DNA from: Deltaproteobacteria bacterium
GTDB taxonomy: Bacteria > Desulfobacterota > Dissulfuribacteria > Dissulfuribacterales > UBA3076
Assembly (NCBI GenBank): GCA_018399745.1
Contig: JAGYNZ010000026.1
Span: 1-38,055, forward strand
DNA length: 38,055 bases
Direction of reading: 5' to 3'
Below the pieces are notes generated by a model. It ran no database searches. It was given only the letters and a program-made list of their open reading frames with translations, and had not been told where the DNA came from. The position numbers and the translations under genes are program-made. The stretch's first letter is position 1. Each line of letters starts with the position of its first letter. Shown here piece by piece: positions 6,985 through 14,249 of the stretch.

Positions 6985-7653
6985 CTATTGTTCATAGACA
7001 AGCGATTCGGAAGAAAAGCCCATATCCTTGACTATGATATTAATATCCTCAACAAATTTATCCGGTCCGCAGACATAGGCATACTGTTCCGTATCGGTCA
7101 GGGTTTTTTCCAGGTATCTACGGTCAATATGTCCTTCCTCATAGCCCGGGCCGCTTTCCCGCGTACAGATGAGATGACAGCGGCTGCCCAGATAATAGCG
7201 CAGTTCCTTCTCGCAGATCACATCTGCCGGGGTCTTGTTTGAAAATATCAGAGTCTGCTCCGCTATGGTTTGTTCGATGACGAGCTGCCTGAAGATGGAC
7301 AGAAAAGGCGTAATTCCGGCACCTGCTGCGATAAATACCCCTGGACCCTTATATGATATGCTGCCGAACGGATCGCTCATCAACAGATTTTCGCCTGCTT
7401 TCATGCGATGCAGTCTGTCTGTAACGGCCTTATGCTCAGGATATTTCTTTATAGTAAACTCCAGTACTCTGTCAGATACCAGGCTGGTTGGAGTAAACGG
7501 CCTGCCTTTCTCCTCCCGCCATTTTTTCTGATCAATTACAAGCTCTACGCCCTGGCCCGATGTAAAGCTGAAGTGCTCGGGTTTTTTGACTATGAAGCGT
7601 TTTACATCATGGGTAACAAACTCAGTCAACAGGATGGCAGTCCGGTATTTCAT
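6985..7653 (-). CDS. FNR-like FAD/NAD(P)-binding oxidoreductase
   Basis: A single-chain flavin reductase of the ferredoxin-NADP reductase superfamily, 222 aa, cytoplasmic. The FAD-binding beta-barrel holds the RPFTPTS motif (about residues 51-57). The NAD(P)-binding half holds GAGITPF (about 110) and the C-terminal CGPD (about 195), both canonical. No 2Fe-2S or globin domain is fused, so electrons go from NAD(P)H through FAD to a separate acceptor such as a flavodoxin or ferredoxin. It resembles proteins annotated as flavodoxin reductase. No partner gene is adjacent, so the acceptor is unknown. Confidence 0.8.
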   Translation of the reverse strand: MKYRTAILLTEFVTHDVKRFIVKKPEHFSFTSGQGVELVIDQKKWREEKGRPFTPTSLVSDRVLEFTIKKYPEHKAVTDRLHRMKAGENLLMSDPFGSISYKGPGVFIAAGAGITPFLSIFRQLVIEQTIAEQTLIFSNKTPADVICEKELRYYLGSRCHLICTRESGPGYEEGHIDRRYLEKTLTDTEQYAYVCGPDKFVEDINIIVKDMGFSSESLVYEQ

Positions 7654-7688
7654 TATTTACCTCTGAAAATCATATAGCTGTCTGTTTT

Positions 7689-8066
7689 CTACTTTTCGAC
7701 AAACTCACCATTCCTGAATGTTCCTACCAACTTCTTACCATCAGAAGAAGTCAGGGTCCCTTTTCCATGCAACTTATTATTCTTGAATTCTCCAATATAC
7801 TTGACCCCGTCTGGACGTACCAAAATCCCTTTTCCCTGCATCATGTTATTTTTGAATTCGCCCACATATTTTGCCCCCTCAGGCGATGTCAGGGTCCCTT
7901 TTCCATGCATCTTGCCGTCCTTGAATTGACCTACATATTTTTCGCCATTGGAGCGGACAAAGGTCCCCTGTCCATTTACACAGTTTCCTTTTATACAATC
8001 GCCAAAGGCGCTAAGAGGCGACAAAAAAAAGACGAACACTATTACGGCTATCAAAGGCGCTCTCAT
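7689..8066 (-). CDS. Secreted MORN-repeat protein
   Basis: The protein has an N-terminal signal peptide (MRAPLIAVIVFVFFLSPLSAFG) followed by about four MORN-type repeats, for example EKYVGQFKDGKMHGKGTLTS and AKYVGEFKNNMMQGKGILVR. MORN repeats form an elongated beta-sheet and often contact membranes or other proteins. It should be exported to the periplasm. I chose the ATG at 8066 because GGAGG lies 8 bases upstream; the earlier in-frame ATG (8081) overlaps that site. It starts 34 bases after the OmpA-family lipoprotein gene ends and is probably co-transcribed with it. The specific function is unknown. Confidence 0.75.
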   Translation of the reverse strand: MRAPLIAVIVFVFFLSPLSAFGDCIKGNCVNGQGTFVRSNGEKYVGQFKDGKMHGKGTLTSPEGAKYVGEFKNNMMQGKGILVRPDGVKYIGEFKNNKLHGKGTLTSSDGKKLVGTFRNGEFVEK

Positions 8067-8100
8067 TTTCCTTTCCTCCATTTTCTTAGTAAAAACCTAT

Positions 8101-8748
8101 TCATGAGACCACAGGCATAATGACGATGTTTACCCTTCTGTTAGCTGCATTACTGGAAGAGATGGTTTGGGATTCACCGAAACCCACGGTATAAATCCTT
8201 CTGGGATCTATGCCTCGCTGTATCAGTGCATTAGCCACGGTTTCCGCGCGTCTTTCTGACAATTGTTGATTATAGGTTTCAGGACCTGTGGCGTCTGTAT
8301 GACCCTCGACCCTGATGGTCGTCCGGGGATATCTTTTCAACACCTCAGCCACCCGACCGATCTCATTATAGGCACCGGGTTTGAGTGTGGATGAGTCAAA
8401 GTCGAAAAAGAAGTCGCTTTTGAAAGTGGCCGTCAGGACGTCTTGTGTCCTGTGAATACTCGCGGCTTCACTTGCGGCTATTGCAGATCTGAGCTCTCGC
8501 TCCTGTCGATCCATATAGGCACCGATTTGATGACCACCAAGACCGCCGATTGCGGCCCCGATGCCAGTACCTATAAGTGTTGCCTCTGTATCCCGACCGA
8601 TGACCTGGCCCAGGATGGCCCCGGTGGCAGCACCAATTAAAACACCCGTTGTTGCCCCCCTTTGTTGTCGTGATTGCCCTGCACAGGAAAACAGGCAGAT
8701 CAGCAGTGCAAAACTTAAAAAGACTGCAACGAGACTTCTCATCATCAT
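8101..8748 (-). CDS. OmpA-family lipoprotein with glycine-zipper region
   Basis: An outer-membrane lipoprotein that should tether the envelope to peptidoglycan. A signal peptide ends in the lipobox LFSC (Cys about residue 22). Next comes a glycine-zipper stretch (GVLIGAATGAILGQVIG, then GTGIGAAIGGLGG, about 35-75) and a C-terminal OmpA domain (about 110-215) with VEGHTDATGPETYNQQLSERRA and the binding residues of NRRVNIVI. The start is ambiguous among three consecutive ATGs (8748, 8745, 8742). AGGGGG just upstream is best spaced for the third. It resembles the YiaD/Pal-like group. It lies first in a minus-strand pair with the MORN protein. Confidence 0.88.
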   Translation of the reverse strand: MMMRSLVAVFLSFALLICLFSCAGQSRQQRGATTGVLIGAATGAILGQVIGRDTEATLIGTGIGAAIGGLGGHQIGAYMDRQERELRSAIAASEAASIHRTQDVLTATFKSDFFFDFDSSTLKPGAYNEIGRVAEVLKRYPRTTIRVEGHTDATGPETYNQQLSERRAETVANALIQRGIDPRRIYTVGFGESQTISSSNAANRRVNIVIMPVVS

Positions 8749-9347
8749 GCCCCCTTTGTATTTAGGATCTGTTTCCCCGCCGAGTTGTTTCGGCTGTCAG
8801 ATGGTTGGTCTTTCAACAAGTTAAAGGAAATCGCTCTTACGATATCGAAGAGCAGATTTGCCGGAAGAAAGTTGCATTTAATTGCCAAAACCGCTCGAAA
8901 TCAATTTTTTGCAACTTATGTAACATAGAATTCGTGTATCAGATCGAGATTCGAGTGTCAAGGACATATCAGCATGGTTCCCGAGCATCTCAAGGCCTTA
9001 AATCCGTTTTGAAAAGCAGGGACGGTGTCAAAGAAGATCTGGAGACTTTTTCAGGGGCAATCGCAGAAATTGTTACGTGTCGCCAGTAACACCGGAAATA
9101 TACATGGAAAAGAATGGCTGTGCTGAATATTAGCTGACCCATGGTAACCGATAGAGGATGTTATCTCAAAATGCATCCTAATTTAAGGGCCGTTAAAGAT
9201 ATATCGGGATAAAGGTAATATAAAGTTAGCAAAAAGACAGGGGATTGTTAGCTAAGGTTTATCGTCATAATTACCGATATTTAGCACAGTAAGAGAATTA
9301 TATTATCGAAATCCGGCAATCATTTAAGAATATGTGTAAGAATATGT
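8749..9347. other. Intergenic region between divergent genes
   Basis: About 600 bases between the minus-strand OmpA lipoprotein and the plus-strand pseudopilin. A 94-codon open frame on the plus strand (8805-9089) lacks a binding site and a family-like sequence, so I do not call it. The right half is AT-rich and should hold the promoter of the pseudopilin operon, but I see no box pair good enough to mark. I looked for a c-di-GMP riboswitch, since the operon carries HD-GYP, and could not support one. Confidence 0.5.
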
Positions 9348-9863
9348 GTGGATTTTTTCAGTTCCCACCAGCTAGCGAGCATGTTGAACTACCACCGGAA
9401 ACGAAATCAGATTCAAGGTTGCTGTGGATTTACTATCCTGGAAATCCTTCTTGTGGTGACTATTATAGCTACCCTGTCCACCATTGCCGTTTTTGCCGGC
9501 TCCAAATATATCAACCGCGTGCAGAACGCAAGGGCTGTGGAGGAAATCCGCATGTTGGAAAGGGAGATCACACTCTATTCTATGGAAAAGGGCGTATACC
9601 CAAACGATCTCGATGATATCGGCCAGGGGGGCTTACATGATCCATGGGGCAAACCTTACGAGTACTTGAACATTGTCGATCTCAATCCTCCAAAGGGTAA
9701 GCTGCGGAAAGACCGGTTTTTCGTTCCGGTTAACTCGGACTACGATCTTTACAGCATGGGCAGGGACGGAAAAACCAAAAGGCCCCTTCAGAATCCGCAG
9801 GCAAAGGATGACATTATTCGGGCCAACGATGGGCAGTATGTTGGCCTTGCTGGATATTTTTAA
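9348..9863 (+). CDS. GspG-like type II pseudopilin
   Basis: The protein carries a class III prepilin signal: GCCGFTILEILLVVTIIAT, where cleavage between Gly27 and Phe28 leaves Glu at position +5, as in all GspG/type IV pilins. After the hydrophobic helix, NARAVEEIRMLEREITLYSM then GVYPNDLDDIG and LHDPWGKPYEYLN match the GspG major-pseudopilin C-terminal domain, including the DPWG and DLYSMGRDG calcium-loop region. The upstream leader is unusually long, and the start (GTG at 9348, or ATG at 9381) is uncertain because neither has a clear binding site. No secretion-system genes are adjacent. It precedes the HD-GYP gene by 14 bases and is almost surely in its operon. Confidence 0.8.
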   Translation: MDFFSSHQLASMLNYHRKRNQIQGCCGFTILEILLVVTIIATLSTIAVFAGSKYINRVQNARAVEEIRMLEREITLYSMEKGVYPNDLDDIGQGGLHDPWGKPYEYLNIVDLNPPKGKLRKDRFFVPVNSDYDLYSMGRDGKTKRPLQNPQAKDDIIRANDGQYVGLAGYF

Positions 9864-9877
9864 CTGGATTTGTGACC

Positions 9878-11983
9878 ATGAAGTTATCCAAATCCTTTCT
9901 TCGCAGTAGAGTTGCACGTCGAATTTTCGTGCTTTTTATTTTGTGTGCCCTGGTTCCTATTCTATTTCTTGCCGTTTACTCATTTGGCCATGTGACCATA
10001 CAGCTGAATGAACAGAACGATCAGAAAATACAGTGGGAAAGCAAAAATATCGGCATGTCCATTATGGAACGCCTGCTGTCTCTTGAAAGGGGAATGGTGG
10101 ACATACAATTTTATGTGCATGCAATGGCTGATTCCAAGAGTTCCTTTACTACTGAAGAATTCAGAGAATATTTTGGGCAGCGCTTTTCAGCCCTTGCATT
10201 AATTAATGGCTTTGGCCATCTGGAGCCCCTTATTGGACAGATTAAAAACCCGCCGGAACTAGATCAAACTGACACGAAACGCCTTGAGGCCGGTAAAACT
10301 GTCCTGTTCGTCAACTATCCTCAAAATGATCTTCCGCGAATATTCATGATAAGGTTAGTGGACACACATGACATCCAGGCGGGTATAATTTTGGGAGAGA
10401 TCAGCACAGCCGAGCTTTGGGGTGTGGGAGAAATATATACATTGCCGGCCATGGCAGAAATCAGTGTTTTAGATGAGTACGACAATGTGCTTTATAGTTC
10501 AATCCCCCTGCCTGAAAATTTTTCAGATCACTTAGTTTCAAGAATCAATGATTCCAGAGATCGACTATTTGAATGGGAACACAAGGGCGAAGTCTATCTG
10601 GCCAGCTCTTGGGTCATCTTCTTAAAGGCCAGGTACTCCATACCTAAATGGACAGTAGTATTAAGTCAACCAAAGGCATTAGCATTTGCACCTGTGGCCT
10701 ATTTCAATAAAACCTTTTTTCTTGTTGTCCTTTTGTCACTGTGGACAGTTCTATTTCTCAGCACATTCCAGATACGCAGGAACCTTATTCCGCTTGAAAA
10801 GCTTAAGGATGGTGTCGTTCGGATTGGCCATAGGGACTTTAATACGCGGGTATCCATAACCAGCGGAGATGAATTTGAAGAATTAGCCGATTCCTTTAAT
10901 GAGATGAGCGGTCGATTGGGCAAGCAGTTCAGCGTTCTAAAGGCTATGGCTGAGATTGATCAGGCGATACTTGGAATCTTAGATACGGACAAAATTGTGG
11001 ACACTATTCTGAGCAAAATGGGAGATGTGGTTCCCTGTCAACTTGTAAGTGTAAGTATTTTGGATCGTAATGATTCAAATACTATCCGGACATACATAAA
11101 AGCGGGGAAGACCGGAAAAGGGAAGTCCCTTAAGTTGCTGGCGCTCAGGTCGGAGGAATTGCAAATCCTTACCAAGAATTCTCATCACCTGTTTATTGAA
11201 GTTAAGCGCTCCATCCCTTCTTATTTAAGACCATTGGTTAAAGACGGATTAAATTCATTTTTGGTGCTGCCCATATTTATCAAGGAGAAACTGGCCGGGA
11301 TAATTTCTCTTGGTTTTCCCCCTGGATATGACAAAAATGAGGAAGACTTAATTCAGATCAGACAGTTAGCTGACCAGGCAAACGTGGCCTTGTCAAATGT
11401 CTACCTTGTTGACGATTTGGCCCAACTCAACTGGGGGACGCTAACTGCTCTTGCCCGTACCGTTGATGCAAAATCACCCTGGACATCGGGTCACTCTGAG
11501 AGGGTGGCGGAACTTGCGTTTAAGATAGGACTGGCAATGGGACTGGAGGAAAAAGATCTGGATACATTGAAGAGGGCGGGACTGCTCCATGACATCGGCA
11601 AGATAGGCATTCCAGCTGCCATTCTGGACAAGAAAGGGAAATTGACTGACGAAGAATACCTGTTAGTGAAAAGCCATCCTTTGATAGGGGCACGCATTCT
11701 GGAACCCATATCTGCGTACTCGGAAATTATACCTGTTGTTGAACAACATCATGAAAGGTTTGACGGTACAGGTTATCCTCACGGAATCTTCGGGGAAGAT
11801 ATCTGTCTGGGTGCCCGGATCCTGGCTGTTGCCGACGTTTTTGATGCCCTGATTTCAGATAGACCATATCGATCCGGATGGGAACGTGAGCGGGTTTACG
11901 GTTACATCAAAGAAGAGGCTGGGAGTCAGTTCGATCGTAAGGTTATTGAAGCTTTTTTTGAGGTTATGGCCCAGAAGATTTGA
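9878..11983 (+). CDS. Membrane HAMP-GAF-HD-GYP c-di-GMP phosphodiesterase
   Basis: A membrane-bound sensor that should hydrolyse cyclic di-GMP. Domain order: transmembrane helix at about 15-38, extracytoplasmic sensor about 40-280, second helix about 275-298, HAMP about 300-350 (IPLEKLKDGVVRIGHRDF), GAF-like about 360-510, HD-GYP about 520-700. The catalytic motifs are complete: SGHSERV, LLHDIGKIGIP, HPLIGARIL, QHHERFDGTGYP and ADVFDAL-SDRPYR. I chose the ATG at 9878; an in-frame GTG lies 6 bases upstream. Because it follows the pseudopilin directly, it may couple an external signal to pilus or surface behaviour through c-di-GMP. The GAF ligand is unknown. Confidence 0.9.
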   Translation: MKLSKSFLRSRVARRIFVLFILCALVPILFLAVYSFGHVTIQLNEQNDQKIQWESKNIGMSIMERLLSLERGMVDIQFYVHAMADSKSSFTTEEFREYFGQRFSALALINGFGHLEPLIGQIKNPPELDQTDTKRLEAGKTVLFVNYPQNDLPRIFMIRLVDTHDIQAGIILGEISTAELWGVGEIYTLPAMAEISVLDEYDNVLYSSIPLPENFSDHLVSRINDSRDRLFEWEHKGEVYLASSWVIFLKARYSIPKWTVVLSQPKALAFAPVAYFNKTFFLVVLLSLWTVLFLSTFQIRRNLIPLEKLKDGVVRIGHRDFNTRVSITSGDEFEELADSFNEMSGRLGKQFSVLKAMAEIDQAILGILDTDKIVDTILSKMGDVVPCQLVSVSILDRNDSNTIRTYIKAGKTGKGKSLKLLALRSEELQILTKNSHHLFIEVKRSIPSYLRPLVKDGLNSFLVLPIFIKEKLAGIISLGFPPGYDKNEEDLIQIRQLADQANVALSNVYLVDDLAQLNWGTLTALARTVDAKSPWTSGHSERVAELAFKIGLAMGLEEKDLDTLKRAGLLHDIGKIGIPAAILDKKGKLTDEEYLLVKSHPLIGARILEPISAYSEIIPVVEQHHERFDGTGYPHGIFGEDICLGARILAVADVFDALISDRPYRSGWERERVYGYIKEEAGSQFDRKVIEAFFEVMAQKI

Positions 11984-12008
11984 CTTATTTATCGGGAATG
12001 AAGGACAA

Positions 12009-12404
12009 ATGAAGAATAAAATAAAATTCAAATGGATTTTTATGGCCATACTCGTGGTTACAGCAATATTATTAATGCACCATATATATAATAAAGATAA
12101 AGAATCACTTCCAAGCGATTTGATTGGCCGTTGGATTACTTCATCACCGAGGTATACCGGACGCTTTCTTGAGTTCAGCCAGATTGCGGTCATTTTTGGT
12201 ATCGGTGAAGACAATATTGATGTGAACTTTATTTCATCAGTGGACAAAAGAATAGAAGCCGGGGTTATCATATATACCATAAAGTATCGTAATCAAAACG
12301 AAATCGAGGGTTCTATCGCTTTTTACTGGTATCCTTCTGAGAATATGATCAGGCTGAAGAACCAGAGACAAATGATCTGGAAAAAAGCAAAGGATAAATG
12401 CTGA
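12009..12404 (+). CDS. Membrane-anchored small protein, 131 aa, unknown
   Basis: The protein begins with a basic leader and one hydrophobic helix (FKWIFMAILVVTAILLMHHI), so it is anchored in or exported across the inner membrane. The rest looks like a beta-rich domain: LIGRWITSSPRYTGRFLEFS and VIFGIGEDN, a pattern seen in lipocalin-like small barrels, though I cannot assign a family. The ATG at 12009 has GAAGGA close upstream. The longer open frame that starts earlier overlaps the HD-GYP gene and is not used. It lies 25 bases after the HD-GYP gene, in the same operon. Confidence 0.65.
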   Translation: MKNKIKFKWIFMAILVVTAILLMHHIYNKDKESLPSDLIGRWITSSPRYTGRFLEFSQIAVIFGIGEDNIDVNFISSVDKRIEAGVIIYTIKYRNQNEIEGSIAFYWYPSENMIRLKNQRQMIWKKAKDKC

Positions 12405-12520
12405 TTCTTGTGTTTGTTGCTGACAGGCACTTTTTCCGTAACGGCGTCAAATCAGCCTTCACAGAAGTATACGAAGGCATTTAATTTAATAATTATATAA
12501 GTATTTAAGGGAGTTGCAAA

Positions 12521-13132
12521 ATGGAGAAAAAATATAAGAGAAGGAGGTATTTTGTACATCCTCTGAGCCAGGGTACCTATATCGCTTTTAGTATTATACC
12601 TGCATTACTATCGAGTATTTTTTGCATCTATTTGCTGATCCACGGCGGAGAGCTTGTTCTGAGGGCGGCCCACGAAAAACCTCTTGTGCCCTTTTACTCC
12701 ATCAGACAAACGATCCTGACCTTGGAAAAAGACGCATATACAGAAGAGACAGAACAAAAAGTGAGCAGGCTAAAAGAGGAGTTGACTGTACTCAAAAACG
12801 CTCTGGAGGCCTCATATTCTGAAACGCTTACTCAGTGGAACAACATAATACGAGAAATTTTTGTCCTGTTAACCCTGTTCCTTATTCTGGTAGCGGGCAT
12901 TGCACTATTATATTCTCACAGGATAGCCGGTCCTCTTTTTAGAATAAATAGATGCATAAACCTGCTCTCTGAAGGTAAAGATACAGGACCCATTATTCTC
13001 CGGAAGCGCGATCATTTTAAAGAGTTGGCTGAATCCCTAGAGCATCTGAGGCTGAACATGAAACACAGGGGCCTGTTAGGATCAAGCAAAACAGACTCAC
13101 CAGCAGACAAAAAATGTGACGTACCGGATTAA
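12521..13132 (+). CDS. HAMP-domain membrane protein without output domain
   Basis: A 203-residue inner-membrane protein. The first helix is at about 20-42 (IAFSIIPALLSSIFCIYLLI), then a charged coiled-coil-like periplasmic segment (LEKDAYTEETEQKVSRLKEE), then a second helix at about 112-131 (IFVLLTLFLILVAGIALLY). A HAMP domain follows (HRIAGPLFRINRCINLLSEG to about residue 182). There is no kinase, cyclase, HD-GYP or chemotaxis domain after it. It might pass signals by pairing with another HAMP protein such as the HD-GYP upstream. AGGGAG lies 7 bases before the ATG. The hairpin at 13146-13177 ends the operon. Confidence 0.75.
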   Translation: MEKKYKRRRYFVHPLSQGTYIAFSIIPALLSSIFCIYLLIHGGELVLRAAHEKPLVPFYSIRQTILTLEKDAYTEETEQKVSRLKEELTVLKNALEASYSETLTQWNNIIREIFVLLTLFLILVAGIALLYSHRIAGPLFRINRCINLLSEGKDTGPIILRKRDHFKELAESLEHLRLNMKHRGLLGSSKTDSPADKKCDVPD

Positions 13133-13145
13133 TACAATCTGTGAT

Positions 13146-13177
13146 GTTTGAAGGATTGTGGGTTCAATCCTTCAAAC
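13146..13177. terminator. Bidirectional hairpin between convergent genes
   Basis: GTTTGAAGGATT (13146-13157) and AATCCTTCAAAC (13166-13177) form a perfect 12-bp stem with an 8-base loop. It lies between the HAMP gene (ends 13132) and the convergent hemerythrin gene (stop at 13164, inside the hairpin). A T5 run on the plus strand comes 8 bases later, so it is not a classical terminator on either strand, but position and strength support a shared one. Confidence 0.6.
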
Positions 13178-13586
13178 AAATCCCCTTTTTGTCCAGCCAG
13201 GCCCCGAATTGCTGGTCTTCCCCCTTGATATGTTTTACCAGCCAGTTCATAAGGTAGGTATTTATGGATCTGGCGAGACCCTCAGTGGCCCCCTCTTCCT
13301 TGAAGTCCTCGATCATGCTGTTAACCATTTCTTTGAACTCCTGATGGGCCTTTCTGTGCTCCTTGTACTCAGGATATTCATGGGCAATCATGTGCTTCTC
13401 TTCGGTGGAAAAATGAAAATCCGCGTAATCGATCATGAAGTCAAAGGTTTTGAGTATTTTCTCGGCACCCAGGGTTTGCTCGATCGCCTGGTTGATATCG
13501 TTCAGTTTATCGATAAGCATCTTGTGCTGTTCGTCTACCAGTTCCACGCAGATGGAAAGGCTTTTATCCCATTTAATCTTTGCCAT
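13164..13586 (-). CDS. Bacteriohemerythrin
   Basis: A single-domain hemerythrin of about 140 residues that binds O2 at a di-iron site. The iron ligands are visible in order: His in ELVDEQHKMLID, His and Glu in DFHFSTEEKHMI, His pair in EHRKAHQEF, and His and Asp in LVKHIKGEDQQF. In anaerobes and microaerophiles such proteins store, sense or remove oxygen. The ATG at 13586 fits the conserved N-terminus (MAKIKWDKSLSI); a GTG 9 bases upstream closer to GAGGAG is an alternative. It is convergent to the pseudopilin-HD-GYP operon and not part of it. Confidence 0.93.
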   Translation of the reverse strand: MAKIKWDKSLSICVELVDEQHKMLIDKLNDINQAIEQTLGAEKILKTFDFMIDYADFHFSTEEKHMIAHEYPEYKEHRKAHQEFKEMVNSMIEDFKEEGATEGLARSINTYLMNWLVKHIKGEDQQFGAWLDKKGICLKD

Positions 13587-13886
13587 ATGGGTCACTGCTC
13601 CTCAGTTACTGCCTCGAATAATGTCGTATTTCATAAACTGTTTACGGTTCAGTTTCTTTGATCCCGCCAATTAGTTCGATAAATTCACTCTCACTGCATA
13701 GAGGTCCCGCTTTAGGAATTTGGAGCGAGACCGCACTTGTATGGTTACTGAGTGTATAGCAGTTTCCATATCATTTTTGGGAGTCGCGGGTCAAGTAATT
13801 TACCATGGGTTTAGTGGAGAAGAATGCCTGAATAATTATCTGGCTTACTGAAAATGCAGATTTCAAGACAATTTTGAGTATTCCTC
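13587..13886. other. Intergenic region upstream of hemerythrin gene
   Basis: No gene is called. Two overlapping minus-strand frames at about 13642-13790 give protein-like stretches (SLQIPKAGPLCSESEFIELI, and ETAIHSVTIQVRSRSKFL), but neither has a start, and both stop before the hemerythrin gene. They may be decayed coding sequence. Promoters for the hemerythrin gene must lie in this interval, but none is convincing. Confidence 0.4.
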
Positions 13887-14111
13887 TTACGGGGTCAGCC
13901 GCAATAGAATTTTATTCAAACTGTCGATCTTCTGCGTTCCAGGGACACCTAATATTCGATGAAGAATGTTTAGACTAATAATCAGGGCTTCATTTATGAG
14001 TGAGTCATATTCCAGATAGATTAAAGGATTGACCTTACAGACTTTTTTGATAAGCTTTTTATATTTTTGCAGCAAATAAAAGGGCTCGCAAGCAGACATC
14101 GGTAAATACAA
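13887..14111 (-). CDS. Doubtful small protein, 74 aa
   Basis: A minus-strand frame translates to an apparently helical, Leu/Ile/Lys-rich sequence (PFYLLQKYKKLIKKVCKVNP, then INEALIISLNILHRILG). No ribosome binding site precedes the start, no family is recognised, and the base composition is AT-rich like the non-coding surroundings. It may be a real small gene or a chance frame. The remaining bases up to the polX start (14112-14249) hold nothing else visible. Confidence 0.3.
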   Translation of the reverse strand: MYLPMSACEPFYLLQKYKKLIKKVCKVNPLIYLEYDSLINEALIISLNILHRILGVPGTQKIDSLNKILLRLTP

Positions 14112-14249
14112 TACCTGGCCCGTGAATTATGAGGTTCTGAAAGCGGAAATTATCAAAGATTCTCCGTAAATAATAAATAGAAAAACGGTACTCTGCATTA
14201 TGACGTAACATGGGTATAGAAAGCTTCAGTATCAAACAGGGAGTCGAAA

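Noticed and set aside
8805-9089. 94-codon plus-strand frame between the OmpA lipoprotein and the pseudopilin
   Set aside because: No binding site, no recognised motif and unusual composition; treated as chance.
9060-9170. c-di-GMP (GEMM) riboswitch upstream of the pseudopilin operon
   Set aside because: Only short similarity (GGTAACCGAT); the conserved core and tetraloop-receptor segments are not found.
12405-12520. Signal-peptide-like frame (LCLLLTGTFSVTASNQPSQK) right after the 131-aa gene
   Set aside because: It is only in frame through the TGA of the gene upstream, has no ATG and stops after about 28 codons.
13158-13177. tRNA T-arm-like GGTTCAATCC
   Set aside because: Explained by the 12-bp inverted repeat between convergent genes; no acceptor or anticodon stems around it.
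13642-13790. Two overlapping minus-strand protein-like frames
   Set aside because: No start, no family and immediate stops; possibly decayed coding sequence but not supportable as a gene.
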